A stretch of 61,131 bases of DNA. Source: an uncultured Clostridium sp. (lineage in GTDB: Bacteria > Bacillota > Clostridia > Lachnospirales > Lachnospiraceae). The stretch is from assembly GCA_947253885.1 (NCBI GenBank), contig CAMYAO010000011.1, forward strand, positions 1 through 61,131, written 5' to 3'. Shown piece by piece: positions 1-8,462 of the stretch. Position 1 is the stretch's first letter, and each line of letters begins with the position of its first letter. The notes beneath the pieces are model-generated. The model saw nothing but the letters and a program-made list of their open reading frames with translations, had not been told where the DNA came from and did not search any database. A program made the translations under genes and the position numbers.

Positions 1-14
1 ATGCACGAACTTAG

Positions 15-113
15 TTTGGTTTAGGTGTCGCAATATTATTTGCAATTCATCATATTAAAAAACAGAAAATTATTTTAAAAGAAAGCAGATATTGTTTTTT
101 TATGAAACAATAG
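15..113 (+). pseudogene. possible C-terminal membrane-anchor tail of a truncated gene
   Basis: An open stretch follows an in-frame TAG at 12-14. It encodes about 15 hydrophobic residues (FGLGVAILFAIHH) followed by a lysine-rich tail, and stops at 111-113. This is the look of the last membrane segment and cytoplasmic tail of a surface protein cut by the contig end. The TAG may be a sequencing or assembly error, or the resemblance may be chance. There is no start codon and no homology call is possible. Confidence 0.2.
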
Positions 114-133
114 GTTTTTGCAATGTTATTTCA

Positions 134-163
134 TTGACAAAGAAAAAGAATTATGTAAAAATA
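134..163 (+). promoter_or_regulatory. possible promoter for the Ig-like secreted protein gene
   Basis: A TTGACA hexamer at about 135-140 is followed after 16-17 bases by an A-rich, poor -10 (TAAAAA/AAAAAT). It lies about 125 bases before the gene start. The rest of 114-286 is AT-rich without other recognisable signals, apart from a strong Shine-Dalgarno next to a two-codon ORF at 257 (ATG ATT TAA). Confidence 0.3.
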
Positions 164-286
164 TATTTCGAAATTAGAAAAAACTAATTCAAATGAGATA
201 TTGCTGATAGAAGTAAAGGGAAACTTTAGGCTATTTTTTTAGAAGGAAAGGAGAGTATGATTTAAAGAAGATCATACAAAAAAGGA

Positions 287-2425
287 ATGAGAAACGTAAA
301 AAAGGGGTTTAAAAAAGCTCTGGCAGTCGGACTTTGTGGAATTATGGCGACATCTGTAGGAAATATGAGTTTATTGAATGCAAATGCTGCTAAAAAAGTG
401 AAAAGATTATCGGTTAAATCATCTGCATCAGTTATCGATATAAAAGGAACTGCAAGACTGTCAGTAAAGGGACAAAAAGTAAGTGCATTGCGATTTTCCA
501 TTGATCGCAAGAAAATTGCAAAGGTTGATAAGTCAGGTGTTGTAAAAGGTTTAAGAGCCGGAAAAGCAACTATTACTGTTATCTCAAAGAAACATAAGAA
601 CGTAAAAGGTAAGATTGTTATCCGGGTTAAAAACATTAAACCGACTAAATTATCTTTAAATTACAGTACAATAAAGCTTCAGGTAAAGAAGAAAGCAATT
701 GTAAAAGCAAAGGTATCGCCTTCCGGAGTATATTGTCCGGTTTCTTTTAGTTCAAATGCAAAAAAAATTGCGACAGTAGATAAAAAAGGTGTAGTCATTG
801 CAAGAAAAGCCGGAAAAGCTGTTATTACTGTTAAATCAAAGGAAAAGAACAATAAAGGAAAATATCTTATTAAGAAAGTTTCCGTAAAAGTTTCTGCTAA
901 AAAAGTGAATAAACCTCATGTGAAAGAGGAGAAATTGGCAGATGGAACTTGGTATGGAACGGGAACTTACAGTTTCTACTATGAGATGAGTGGACCGGAT
1001 ATCGTAAAAGTTGAGGTTAAAAATGGAAGAGTTGTGAGTGCTCAGGGAATTAAAGAAATAGAAGATGATGGCTATCGACACGGAAAAAATATCTTAAAGT
1101 CGGCAGAGGGCATTGCTTCTACAAATAACCTGGAAGCACAGTTAAAAAATAGAAAAGGTCCTGCTTATGATGCTGTAAGCGGAGCAACTAGAACAGCAGA
1201 GGGACATTTAAGTGCCTTAAAAAATGCATTGGCAAGGTCCAGAAAATATTATAAGGATAAAGTTAAGCAGGAAGTAGCGTATATTGATTTTAAAACAAGA
1301 CCAAATGCAGGAGCTATCGGAGAAAAATTAGACTTAACAGGAACTGTAATGAATGTATTTTTCAAAGACGGATCAAAGAAAGAGGTTCCATTTGCAGAAT
1401 TAGGGAAGTATGGAATAAAAGCGACGCCGAACAATGGCAGTAAACTTCCAGAAAAAGGAAAAACATTCTTGGTTCATTTTGTAAATAAGGATTCTTTGAT
1501 TGATATGCCAACCAGAATACAGGTTCAGAAGGACTACAAGAGGGCATATGCTACTCATGTAATTATCAAATACAAGGATAGTACTGAGGAAAAGATTAAT
1601 CTTACTGAAAATGAATTCAGATATAAGCATAAAACAGATAAAGAAATTGAAAAGATGAGCATCTATAGGAATGACAAATTTCTTACAGATGGAAAGCTTA
1701 ATAAGTATGTAGCAGGTGATTGGGAGTTTGATTTAAAAAACATTTCACTACCGAACGGCTTTGATTTTTGGGGTTTTGAAACATATACGGTAAATATATC
1801 TTCAGATGCAAAGTCAATAGTTTCATTTGAAGTTGATACTAAAGATATTAAAAATAAATACAGTGTAGGAGATCCTTTAAATATCGATAATTTAAAAATT
1901 AAAGCGACTCAGAGAAATGGTAAAATTAAGGAATTTAATAGTTGGAAGGAATGTGAAAAAGCAGGCTTTAGAGCAGAACCTAATAATGGATACAGATTTA
2001 CCACATCTGATACAGGAGAGAACGAAATCCAGATAACCTATCAGGGAAAATCGGGAAATATAAATAAAACCTTTAAAGTGAATGTGGAAAGTGATGTGAC
2101 GAATGCTGAGGTTCCTGAAAAAATTGATTTGTATGATAAAAAAACAAATCAATTGATTACAACAATTGAACTTAAGAAAAACGAGTTCGTAAATGGAGGA
2201 GGATACTTAGTTAAATATCAGATAAAGGTGCCTAAGAAATATGAAAAATGGGATGAAAACACCTTTGATGTAAGAGTTTTGAATAAAAACGGAGATAATT
2301 TAAAAATAACCACAAAAAAGAAAGGTATTATTCTTCAAATATTTACAGAAAATTATCTGGTAAATGGTGAAGATAAAGGGCATATTTTCATGACATTTAA
2401 ATTTGTCGATGAAAATAATAAATAG
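287..2425 (+). CDS. secreted protein with Big_2 domains, an FMN-binding domain and Big_3-like domains
   Basis: The 712-residue product starts with a basic, hydrophobic signal peptide (about 1-35, ending NANAA). Two tandem bacterial Ig-like group 2 domains follow (about 36-117 and 118-203), rich in lysine and with the typical VDKSGVVKG and VDKKGVVIA strands. Residues about 215-320 form an FMN-binding domain: WYGTGTYS, then DAVSGATRT at 295-303, which fits the motif where FMN is joined to a Thr/Ser by ApbE. Two Big_3/Big_4-like domains follow (about 335-415 and 515-600; G-x-x-LDLTG and PNNG motifs). There is no C-terminal LPxTG or membrane anchor, so it is probably secreted or held by charge. 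The in-frame ATG at 257 is closed by a stop, which fixes the start at 287 after AAAAAAGG. A role in extracellular flavin-based electron transfer is inferred from the family only. Confidence 0.8.
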   Translation: MRNVKKGFKKALAVGLCGIMATSVGNMSLLNANAAKKVKRLSVKSSASVIDIKGTARLSVKGQKVSALRFSIDRKKIAKVDKSGVVKGLRAGKATITVISKKHKNVKGKIVIRVKNIKPTKLSLNYSTIKLQVKKKAIVKAKVSPSGVYCPVSFSSNAKKIATVDKKGVVIARKAGKAVITVKSKEKNNKGKYLIKKVSVKVSAKKVNKPHVKEEKLADGTWYGTGTYSFYYEMSGPDIVKVEVKNGRVVSAQGIKEIEDDGYRHGKNILKSAEGIASTNNLEAQLKNRKGPAYDAVSGATRTAEGHLSALKNALARSRKYYKDKVKQEVAYIDFKTRPNAGAIGEKLDLTGTVMNVFFKDGSKKEVPFAELGKYGIKATPNNGSKLPEKGKTFLVHFVNKDSLIDMPTRIQVQKDYKRAYATHVIIKYKDSTEEKINLTENEFRYKHKTDKEIEKMSIYRNDKFLTDGKLNKYVAGDWEFDLKNISLPNGFDFWGFETYTVNISSDAKSIVSFEVDTKDIKNKYSVGDPLNIDNLKIKATQRNGKIKEFNSWKECEKAGFRAEPNNGYRFTTSDTGENEIQITYQGKSGNINKTFKVNVESDVTNAEVPEKIDLYDKKTNQLITTIELKKNEFVNGGGYLVKYQIKVPKKYEKWDENTFDVRVLNKNGDNLKITTKKKGIILQIFTENYLVNGEDKGHIFMTFKFVDENNK

Positions 2426-2434
2426 GTAGTATGA

Positions 2435-2478
2435 GAATCGCCGCAGTCATGTGATATGACTACGGCGATTCATTTTTT
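2435..2478 (+). terminator. rho-independent terminator after the Ig-like protein gene
   Basis: A 15-bp stem (GAATCGCCGCAGTCA with its complement, one mismatch), a short loop and a run of six T. The T run overlaps the stop codon of the convergent lon gene at 2477. No T run exists on the minus-strand side. Confidence 0.88.
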
Positions 2479-4795
2479 AAGAAGCAATATAATCTTCAAA
2501 TTTTAATACATCATTTTCGTGCTCTATAATACCGGTTTTCTGTAAGACAGTAGATGCTTCAGAAACGGGAATAATCGTTAACTTTTCTTTTACTTCATCT
2601 GCTACATCTTTTAAGTCTTCCACATTTTCCTGAGGAATAAATACGGTTTTAATACCTGCTCTGGTCGCAGCCATCAGTTTTTCCGGAAGCCCACCGATTG
2701 GAGTGACGACTCCCCTCAGGGAAACCTCACCGGTCATAGCAATTTCCGGATTGACCGGTTGATTAGTTACTAGAGAAGATAAGGCAGTAGTTAATGTGAT
2801 TCCGGCACTCGGACCATCTTTAGGAACAGCTCCGGCAGGAACATGGACATGCAAATCATTTTTTTCAAACAGTTCTGCCTTGGAAGGGAACATTGATTTC
2901 ACTAAACTGACAGCGATTTGTACGGATTCTTTCATAACATCGCCAAGCTGACCGGTAATGATGGTTTTACCGCTACCTTTGGTAAATAAGGTTTCAATAA
3001 ATAAAATATCGCCGCCGGCACTTGTCCAGGCAAGTCCTGTTACAACACCCGGACGTTTTTTGGCAAGAATAGATTCGTGATGAATCGGTTTCATATCAAG
3101 GATTTCCTTTACATCAGAAGAATGGACTTCTACAATAGCAGTTTCGCCCTTTGCAAGACGAACAGCAACTACGCGACATAGGGTATCCATTCTTTTTTTC
3201 AGACCTCGTACACCGCCTTCCATCGTATAATCGGAAATAATGGTACGAATTGCATCGTCGGATATAATTAGGTGTTCCGGAGTGATTCCGGTTTTTTCCA
3301 TTGCTTTTGGCAATAAATGTTTTTTTGCTATTTGAAATTTATCTGTAGCGGTATATCCGGAAAACTGAATAACCTCCATACGGTTTAACAGCGGTTCCGG
3401 AATGGTATCCAGAGAGTTTGCGGTACATACAAATAGAACATCGGACAGATCATACGGAACATTTAAGTAATGATCGGTAAAGGTATGATTTTGTTCCGGA
3501 TCCAATACTTCCAACAGAGCACTTGCAGGATCTCCGTTATAAGAAGTGGAAAGCTTGTCGATCTCATCTAAAACCATAACCGGATTAGAGGAACCGCTCT
3601 TTTTGATACCGTCCATGATACGACCTGGCATAGCACCGATGTAAGTGCGGCGATGTCCTCTTATATCTGCTTCATCTCTAACGCCTCCGAGGCTGACACG
3701 TACATATTCGCGGTCAAGTGCCTTGGCAATACTTTGTCCTATACTGGTCTTTCCGGTACCAGGGGCACCTACAAATAGTAGGATGGAACCGGATTGTGAT
3801 TGTCGAAGGTTCATTACGGCAATTTGTTCAATGATTCTCTGTTTTACCTTTTTCAGACCGAAATGGGCTTCATCTAAAATTGCTTCAGATTGAGTGAGAT
3901 CTATAAATTTCGGTTCTGCTTTTTTCCAAGAAAGACCGGTCAGGAAGTCTAAATAGTCGTAAAGCATACCGTATTCATTACTGTTGCTGCCATCCTGCTT
4001 CATTCTGTTTAAAACTTTGACGGCTTCTGATTTTGCCGTATCGTTCATTCCGGATTCTTCAATTTTAATTTCTAATTTTCGAATATCTGTTACATTTTCC
4101 GGATGCATTTCATCCAATTGCTTCTGGAGGTAATCTAATTGCTTTTTGATAGCCTGCTCTTTGTACATATTCTGATATTCTTCTTGTTGAGCAGTTTGGG
4201 CATCATTGGTAACTTTTGCCATCTCAATTCCTTCGTAAACTGCTTTTTCAATCAGATCTGCACGTGAAGATGCAGAATCCTCCTCCAAAATTGCATATCG
4301 TTCTTCATTTGAGAGAGGAAGCCAAAGAGATAATGCGGTACCAACCTCTGCAAGTGATTTCCAGTAAACCATATGGGCAGAAATAAATTTACCCCAGTCA
4401 GTTCCGTTAGAAAAGGAACGAATTCGTTCTTTTAATTTACCCAGACGGGTTTGCTCTTCTTCAAATATCAGGTCAGAGATTTCTGTTTGTCTGGAAACGG
4501 TTAATTCTATAGAAGAATCAGAAGAAACAGCTGATTCTTCTATATGAACTCTGTTTTGTGAGCGTATTACAACAAAACCGTTTGGATTGATTTCTGTAAT
4601 CGTTCCGGTAACTCCGATAGGGTAAAAGCCGTTATCTGTCAGTTCTGAGCGAGGGACATCTTCTTTTTTAATAAGAAAGATCACTTTTTCGTCTAATTTC
4701 GGATCTTTGTTTGTAAGTTCTTTGAATATATTTGTTTGAAAATATATATTTGCATTTGGAACAACCAATACATTATATACAGGTATAATAATCAT
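2477..4795 (-). CDS. lon: ATP-dependent protease Lon (LonA)
   Basis: A 772-residue LonA protein, the normal length. It is a cytoplasmic AAA+ protease that degrades misfolded and regulatory proteins. The N-terminal substrate domain covers about residues 1-205, a helical linker follows, then the AAA+ module (Walker A GAPGTGKTS, Walker B VLDEIDKL). The S16 peptidase domain has PKDGPSAG with catalytic Ser near 663 and the partner Lys near 706 (LPEKLMAAT). The start ATG follows AAGGCGG. The gene diverges from a TetR regulator. Its leader contains a CIRCE element, which predicts HrcA heat-shock control, and a consensus promoter that overlaps TetR-type operators. It is convergent with the upstream secreted-protein gene. 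Confidence 0.97.
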   Translation of the reverse strand: MIIIPVYNVLVVPNANIYFQTNIFKELTNKDPKLDEKVIFLIKKEDVPRSELTDNGFYPIGVTGTITEINPNGFVVIRSQNRVHIEESAVSSDSSIELTVSRQTEISDLIFEEEQTRLGKLKERIRSFSNGTDWGKFISAHMVYWKSLAEVGTALSLWLPLSNEERYAILEEDSASSRADLIEKAVYEGIEMAKVTNDAQTAQQEEYQNMYKEQAIKKQLDYLQKQLDEMHPENVTDIRKLEIKIEESGMNDTAKSEAVKVLNRMKQDGSNSNEYGMLYDYLDFLTGLSWKKAEPKFIDLTQSEAILDEAHFGLKKVKQRIIEQIAVMNLRQSQSGSILLFVGAPGTGKTSIGQSIAKALDREYVRVSLGGVRDEADIRGHRRTYIGAMPGRIMDGIKKSGSSNPVMVLDEIDKLSTSYNGDPASALLEVLDPEQNHTFTDHYLNVPYDLSDVLFVCTANSLDTIPEPLLNRMEVIQFSGYTATDKFQIAKKHLLPKAMEKTGITPEHLIISDDAIRTIISDYTMEGGVRGLKKRMDTLCRVVAVRLAKGETAIVEVHSSDVKEILDMKPIHHESILAKKRPGVVTGLAWTSAGGDILFIETLFTKGSGKTIITGQLGDVMKESVQIAVSLVKSMFPSKAELFEKNDLHVHVPAGAVPKDGPSAGITLTTALSSLVTNQPVNPEIAMTGEVSLRGVVTPIGGLPEKLMAATRAGIKTVFIPQENVEDLKDVADEVKEKLTIIPVSEASTVLQKTGIIEHENDVLKFEDYIAS

Positions 4796-4813
4796 AATTT
4801 CCGCCTTTCATTG

Positions 4814-4840
4814 TTAGCACTTATAAAAAGAGAGTGCTAA
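4814..4840. promoter_or_regulatory. CIRCE operator (HrcA site) in the lon leader
   Basis: TTAGCACTT, nine bases, GAGTGCTAA: this differs by one base from the CIRCE consensus TTAGCACTC-N9-GAGTGCTAA. It lies in the 5' untranslated region of lon, downstream of the predicted -10. HrcA binding should repress lon until heat stress. The family role is known; control here is inferred. Confidence 0.9.
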
Positions 4841-4885
4841 TTAGAGTGTAAAAAAATTTGGCTTCTGAAAGAAGTGAGAAAATCT

Positions 4886-4899
4886 TTGACATTTGTCAA
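4886..4899. promoter_or_regulatory. palindromic operator 1, probable TetR site
   Basis: TTGACATTTGTCAA: 6-bp half-sites TTGACA/TGTCAA around a 2-base centre. The same half-sites recur at 4927-4940, with centres 41 bp apart (about four helical turns). The site covers the -35 of the tetR promoter. Confidence 0.75.
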
Positions 4900-4913
4900 A
4901 TCTTTGATATGAT
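4886..4913 (+). promoter_or_regulatory. promoter of the tetR-ABC exporter unit
   Basis: TTGACA at 4886-4891, a 16-base spacer and TATGAT at 4908-4913. The -35 lies inside the first operator palindrome, as expected for an autoregulated TetR unit. It overlaps the divergent lon promoter. Confidence 0.65.
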
Positions 4914-4940
4914 TATAGTACTAACTTTGACAAGTGTCAA
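4912..4940 (-). promoter_or_regulatory. lon promoter, consensus sigma-A
   Basis: On the minus strand TTGACA (complement of 4935-4940) is followed by exactly 17 bases and TATAAT (complement of 4912-4917). The -35 hexamer is one half of the palindromic operator at 4927-4940, so a repressor bound there should also block lon. Confidence 0.8.
4927..4940. promoter_or_regulatory. palindromic operator 2, probable TetR site
   Basis: TTGACAAGTGTCAA has the same half-sites as operator 1. It lies just downstream of the tetR -10 and provides the -35 hexamer of the minus-strand lon promoter. Confidence 0.75.
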
Positions 4941-4974
4941 TGAATTTATATTTTTTTTATATTTGTGAGGGAAT

Positions 4975-5529
4975 ATGTATAAAGGAACAAATAAGACAGC
5001 GCTCAGTTCGCAAAAAAATATTTCAGATGCCTTTGTTTCATTGCTAAAAACAAAACCGTATTCAAACATTACCGTTTGTATGCTTTGTAAAAAGGCAAAT
5101 GTTTCCAGACAAACGTTTTATAGTTTGTTTGAATCTAAGGAGAATATTATATATTATGAGCTTCGGAAAAAACATGGATTTCAGCCGGAAGAATGTTGTA
5201 TGTGCGGAAAAAAGCAGATTACATTATCAGAAATCTGCGAGGGTTACAGTGCATATATTATAGATAAAAAAGATTTTATTGCATTATTGACAAAAAATAA
5301 TATGATCGGATATTTACAGGACAGCTTGTATGAATCCTTGCTTTCCTGTGAAGAATTTTTAAATACAGAAATTGGAAAAGAAAAAAGAGCCTATGCAGCA
5401 GATTTTGTTGCAGGAGGGATGTCTGCTATAGCAAAGAGTTTTGTAACAAACGGAGCACTTTTAGAAGAGAAAGCGTTAGGACACTTGCTGTATCAGTTAT
5501 TCAGCGGAGCTATATTTAATTCAAAGTAA
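4975..5529 (+). CDS. TetR/AcrR family transcriptional regulator
   Basis: A 184-residue protein with an N-terminal TetR helix-turn-helix (about 8-55; NITVCMLCKKANVSRQTFYSLFESKENI). The divergent C-terminal ligand and dimer domain contains a CCMCGKK stretch near 75-80. It starts at ATG behind GTGAGGG. The gene directly precedes an ABC exporter gene (22-bp gap), the usual arrangement for a drug- or metabolite-responsive repressor of the exporter. Two matching palindromes in its own promoter are the likely binding sites and imply autoregulation. The ligand is unknown. Confidence 0.88.
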   Translation: MYKGTNKTALSSQKNISDAFVSLLKTKPYSNITVCMLCKKANVSRQTFYSLFESKENIIYYELRKKHGFQPEECCMCGKKQITLSEICEGYSAYIIDKKDFIALLTKNNMIGYLQDSLYESLLSCEEFLNTEIGKEKRAYAADFVAGGMSAIAKSFVTNGALLEEKALGHLLYQLFSGAIFNSK

Positions 5530-5551
5530 TTTCAGATCTGGAGGATTATCA

Positions 5552-7333
5552 TTGAAAACATCAAACGTGAGACGTACCCTGCATTATTTTTGGGAGGTAA
5601 CCCGCACAAAATTGTGGGTATTTATACTGGGGATATTAGCGACATTAGGATATGTTGGATTTTTGTCCTATGCGAATAGTTATTTTATCGGTCGGATAGT
5701 GGATCGGGTATCGGAAGGGGGCGTTACAAAGGATCAGGTATTTACCATTTTCGGACCTTTCATCGCAGCTTTGATTTTTACCAATATATTCGGACAGATC
5801 TGTTCGAAATTACAGGATTATGCCTGCTGGAAGTTGGAAATCCATGCGAATTATGAATTGGCAACAAAATGCTTTGATACGCTGTCCAATCAGTCTATGA
5901 CCTTTCATACCAATCGATATGGCGGATCTATGGTCAGTCAGACTTCTAAATTTATGGGAGCATACACTTCTTTGATTGAATTGTTTATGTATTCCATATT
6001 GCCGTTATGCTATTCTATGATATTAATTGTAATTATGTTGGTCAGAAAAGTACCATGGTATGTGGGGATTTTATTTGCACTGTTGATTTTTTATGTTTTT
6101 GTAGCATATAAAATGTATAAGAGAGTGCTTCCGCTCAATACTGCAGCAGCTTCTGCTCAGAATGATCTGTCAGGAGAGTTGTCAGATTCTGTTACCAATA
6201 TATTATCGGTAAAAACCTATGGAAGAGAAGATTATGAGCGCCGTTTATTTGATATGGCAAATGATAAGGTTGTGAAGTCGGATAGTATACGAATGCGTTC
6301 TTCCAATGTAAGAGGGGCGACGACCAGTACCATTATTGTTGTAATTATGGTGGTTTTAGTGATTTTTCTTTCGGGTGGAAATACCTGGTTCGGGATTTCA
6401 GCGGGAACTCTGGTCATGATGTTTACCTATACTAATGAGTTAACACAAAGATTCAATATGATTAATTCCACAATGCAGCGTTTGAATCGCACTTTTGGAG
6501 ATGCAGCGGAAATGACAGATATTTTAGATGAGCCGACCTTGGTGGAAGACGAACCGGATGCGGAGTCATTAACGGTAACAAGAGGAGAGATTCAGTTTCA
6601 AAATATAAATTTTCGTTATTTAGATACAAAAGATACAGATCGGGTGTTTTCTGATTTTAATCTACTGATTCCTGCAGGTCAAAGAGTGGGTCTGGTCGGA
6701 CGTTCCGGAACAGGAAAAACGACTTTGACAAAATTATTATTACGCTTATCGGATATACAAGAAGGCTCTATTTTGGTAGACGGACAGAATATTGCAAAGT
6801 GTACTCAGCAGTCACTGCGCCGTCAGATTGCATATGTCCCACAGGAGGCACTATTGTTTCACCGGACAATATTGGACAATATAGCATATGGAAAGCCGGA
6901 TACTTCTAAAGATGAGATTATAAAAGCGGCAAAAGCGGCAAATGCACTGGAATTTATTGAAAAATTACCGGAGGGCTTTCAGACGATGGTGGGAGAGCGC
7001 GGAATAAAATTATCGGGAGGTCAGAGACAGAGAATTGCTATTGCACGAGCTATGTTGGCGGATTGTCCGATTCTGGTATTGGATGAAGCTACATCAGCTT
7101 TAGATTCTGAGTCGGAAAAACTGGTTCAGGATGCTCTGAAAAAATTAATGGAAGGAAGAACTTCTATCGTAGTGGCGCATCGTCTGTCTACTATAGCAGC
7201 ATTGGATCGTATAATTGTATTGGAAGATGGAGGAATTTCTGAAGATGGAACGCATACTCAACTTCTTGAGAAAAAAGGAGAGTATGCACATCTATGGGGA
7301 AGGCAAACGGGAGCCTTTTTAGAGAATATTTAA
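5552..7333 (+). CDS. ABC exporter half-transporter (membrane domain fused to ATPase)
   Basis: A 593-residue protein. Residues about 20-320 form a six-helix type IV exporter membrane domain. The ATPase domain follows: Walker A GRSGTGKTT near 383, signature LSGGQRQR near 486, Walker B ILVLDEATSALD near 507, and switch His in VVAHRLST. Such half-transporters export drugs, lipids or peptides as dimers. Only one half is present, so a homodimer is likely. Translation appears to start at TTG (5552), eight bases after a strong GGAGG. It is co-transcribed with the TetR gene. Its last 15 bases overlap the convergent gene at 7319, leaving no room for a terminator. Confidence 0.9.
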   Translation: MKTSNVRRTLHYFWEVTRTKLWVFILGILATLGYVGFLSYANSYFIGRIVDRVSEGGVTKDQVFTIFGPFIAALIFTNIFGQICSKLQDYACWKLEIHANYELATKCFDTLSNQSMTFHTNRYGGSMVSQTSKFMGAYTSLIELFMYSILPLCYSMILIVIMLVRKVPWYVGILFALLIFYVFVAYKMYKRVLPLNTAAASAQNDLSGELSDSVTNILSVKTYGREDYERRLFDMANDKVVKSDSIRMRSSNVRGATTSTIIVVIMVVLVIFLSGGNTWFGISAGTLVMMFTYTNELTQRFNMINSTMQRLNRTFGDAAEMTDILDEPTLVEDEPDAESLTVTRGEIQFQNINFRYLDTKDTDRVFSDFNLLIPAGQRVGLVGRSGTGKTTLTKLLLRLSDIQEGSILVDGQNIAKCTQQSLRRQIAYVPQEALLFHRTILDNIAYGKPDTSKDEIIKAAKAANALEFIEKLPEGFQTMVGERGIKLSGGQRQRIAIARAMLADCPILVLDEATSALDSESEKLVQDALKKLMEGRTSIVVAHRLSTIAALDRIIVLEDGGISEDGTHTQLLEKKGEYAHLWGRQTGAFLENI

Positions 7334-8128
7334 TTCACGACGCAGGAATTGAACAAAGGTAGTATGAAATGCGTGATACTGCGGCTGTGTTTCATTAAGG
7401 GAGAAACAGACTTTAGAATCTGTTTCTTCTTTTTTATGGTCGGAATCAGAAAGAAGGTGCGATAATTCGCTGTAAAACCAGTTTAATTCTTTTTCTGTTA
7501 AGACACGTTCGTACATAGCATCTTCCTTTAGAAAAATAGCACCCTCGTTTTCATTTACATAGCGAAGAACAGTTGATTCTCTATCTCTGCACAAATAGAA
7601 AGTATAAGACCACATAGAAGAATGTTTATGAGACTTTTCCAGAAAAGTCACTTCTGTAATCCGGTCAACCGGACAGACGATGGAGTTTGAAACTTCAATT
7701 GACTCAGCCGGAATATGAGGCAAAAGCAGGCGGTTAAGTCTGTTTTCGTAGGCTTCCTTCCAAGCAGGAATACGACAAAGCTGGGATTCCCAGTCTGCTC
7801 CTGGCAGATTAGACAAAACGGCACGTTCCTGTGCAGACGGTAACAGGTCGGGATCTTTGATACTTCGAATATACCGTTGTATGCCATTTCTGGAAGCTTT
7901 TTTACTGGTCATATCATAATAGTAGATAAAACTGGTGCTGTCTTCATTGTCTACCTGATAATAAACATCTCCGGTAAAGAGGTCAATTTCGAGACTTCGA
8001 ATTTCCTGTTCCTTTTTTTCTAAGGTAACAAGGCGAAGACGAGCACGATTGTTGATAGGAAATTCATATGCGCCTAAGGCGTCCGAGTATTGTAAGTATC
8101 CCTTGGTTGCTTGAATTTGTTTTTCCAT
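7319..8128 (-). CDS. hypothetical protein, family not recognised
   Basis: A 269-residue soluble protein with no signal peptide or membrane segment and many charged residues. The N-terminal half looks beta-rich (EFPINNRARLRLVTLE, LEIDLFTGDVYYQV, SFIYYYDMTS). A middle segment has helical character with the motif LSNLPGADWESQLCRIPAWKEAYENR. I do not recognise a domain and see no catalytic motif. The start ATG lies in a clean frame and no strong Shine-Dalgarno is evident. It ends inside the 3' end of the ABC transporter gene on the other strand. Confidence 0.65.
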   Translation of the reverse strand: MEKQIQATKGYLQYSDALGAYEFPINNRARLRLVTLEKKEQEIRSLEIDLFTGDVYYQVDNEDSTSFIYYYDMTSKKASRNGIQRYIRSIKDPDLLPSAQERAVLSNLPGADWESQLCRIPAWKEAYENRLNRLLLPHIPAESIEVSNSIVCPVDRITEVTFLEKSHKHSSMWSYTFYLCRDRESTVLRYVNENEGAIFLKEDAMYERVLTEKELNWFYSELSHLLSDSDHKKEETDSKVCFSLNETQPQYHAFHTTFVQFLRRELNIL

Positions 8129-8219
8129 ATAGATAGTCCCCTCGCTATTGATTTAAACGGTGTTTAGAAGATTATTTTACCATATTACGATTTTGATGAA
8201 CATATATTTATTCAATAGA

Positions 8220-8459
8220 AAAAGAGACTGTCGTATTTCAAAAAGACATGGAAGTCTGATTGAGATGCTGACAGCTCTTTTTTCATACTGAGCAAGCAAA
8301 CCGAATCATCTTTTGGGATAATCACATCTAACTCAAAAGATAGTTTGAATTGATAGTAAAGGTTGTATGGTATATAATCCATCTGTAGAAATTTAATTTT
8401 ACAGCAAAAAGATCTGGTTTTTTGTAATTGGAGCTTATCTTAGTGCGACAGTCCCCTTT
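8220..8459 (-). mobile_element. MITE-like remnant carrying an IS1182-like transposase start
   Basis: About 240 bp bounded by imperfect 14-bp inverted ends (AAAAGAGACTGTCG at 8220-8233 and AAAGGGGACTGTCG on the minus strand at 8446-8459, 12 of 14 identical). Read on the minus strand the interior encodes MDYIPYNLYYQFKLSFELDV and on to IIPKDDSVCLLS, which resembles my memory of IS1182-family transposase N-termini. It then runs into divergent sequence and a stop at the far end. It looks like an internally deleted element that keeps both ends. It abuts the stop codon of the gene at 8463. Confidence 0.6.
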
Positions 8460-8462
8460 AGA

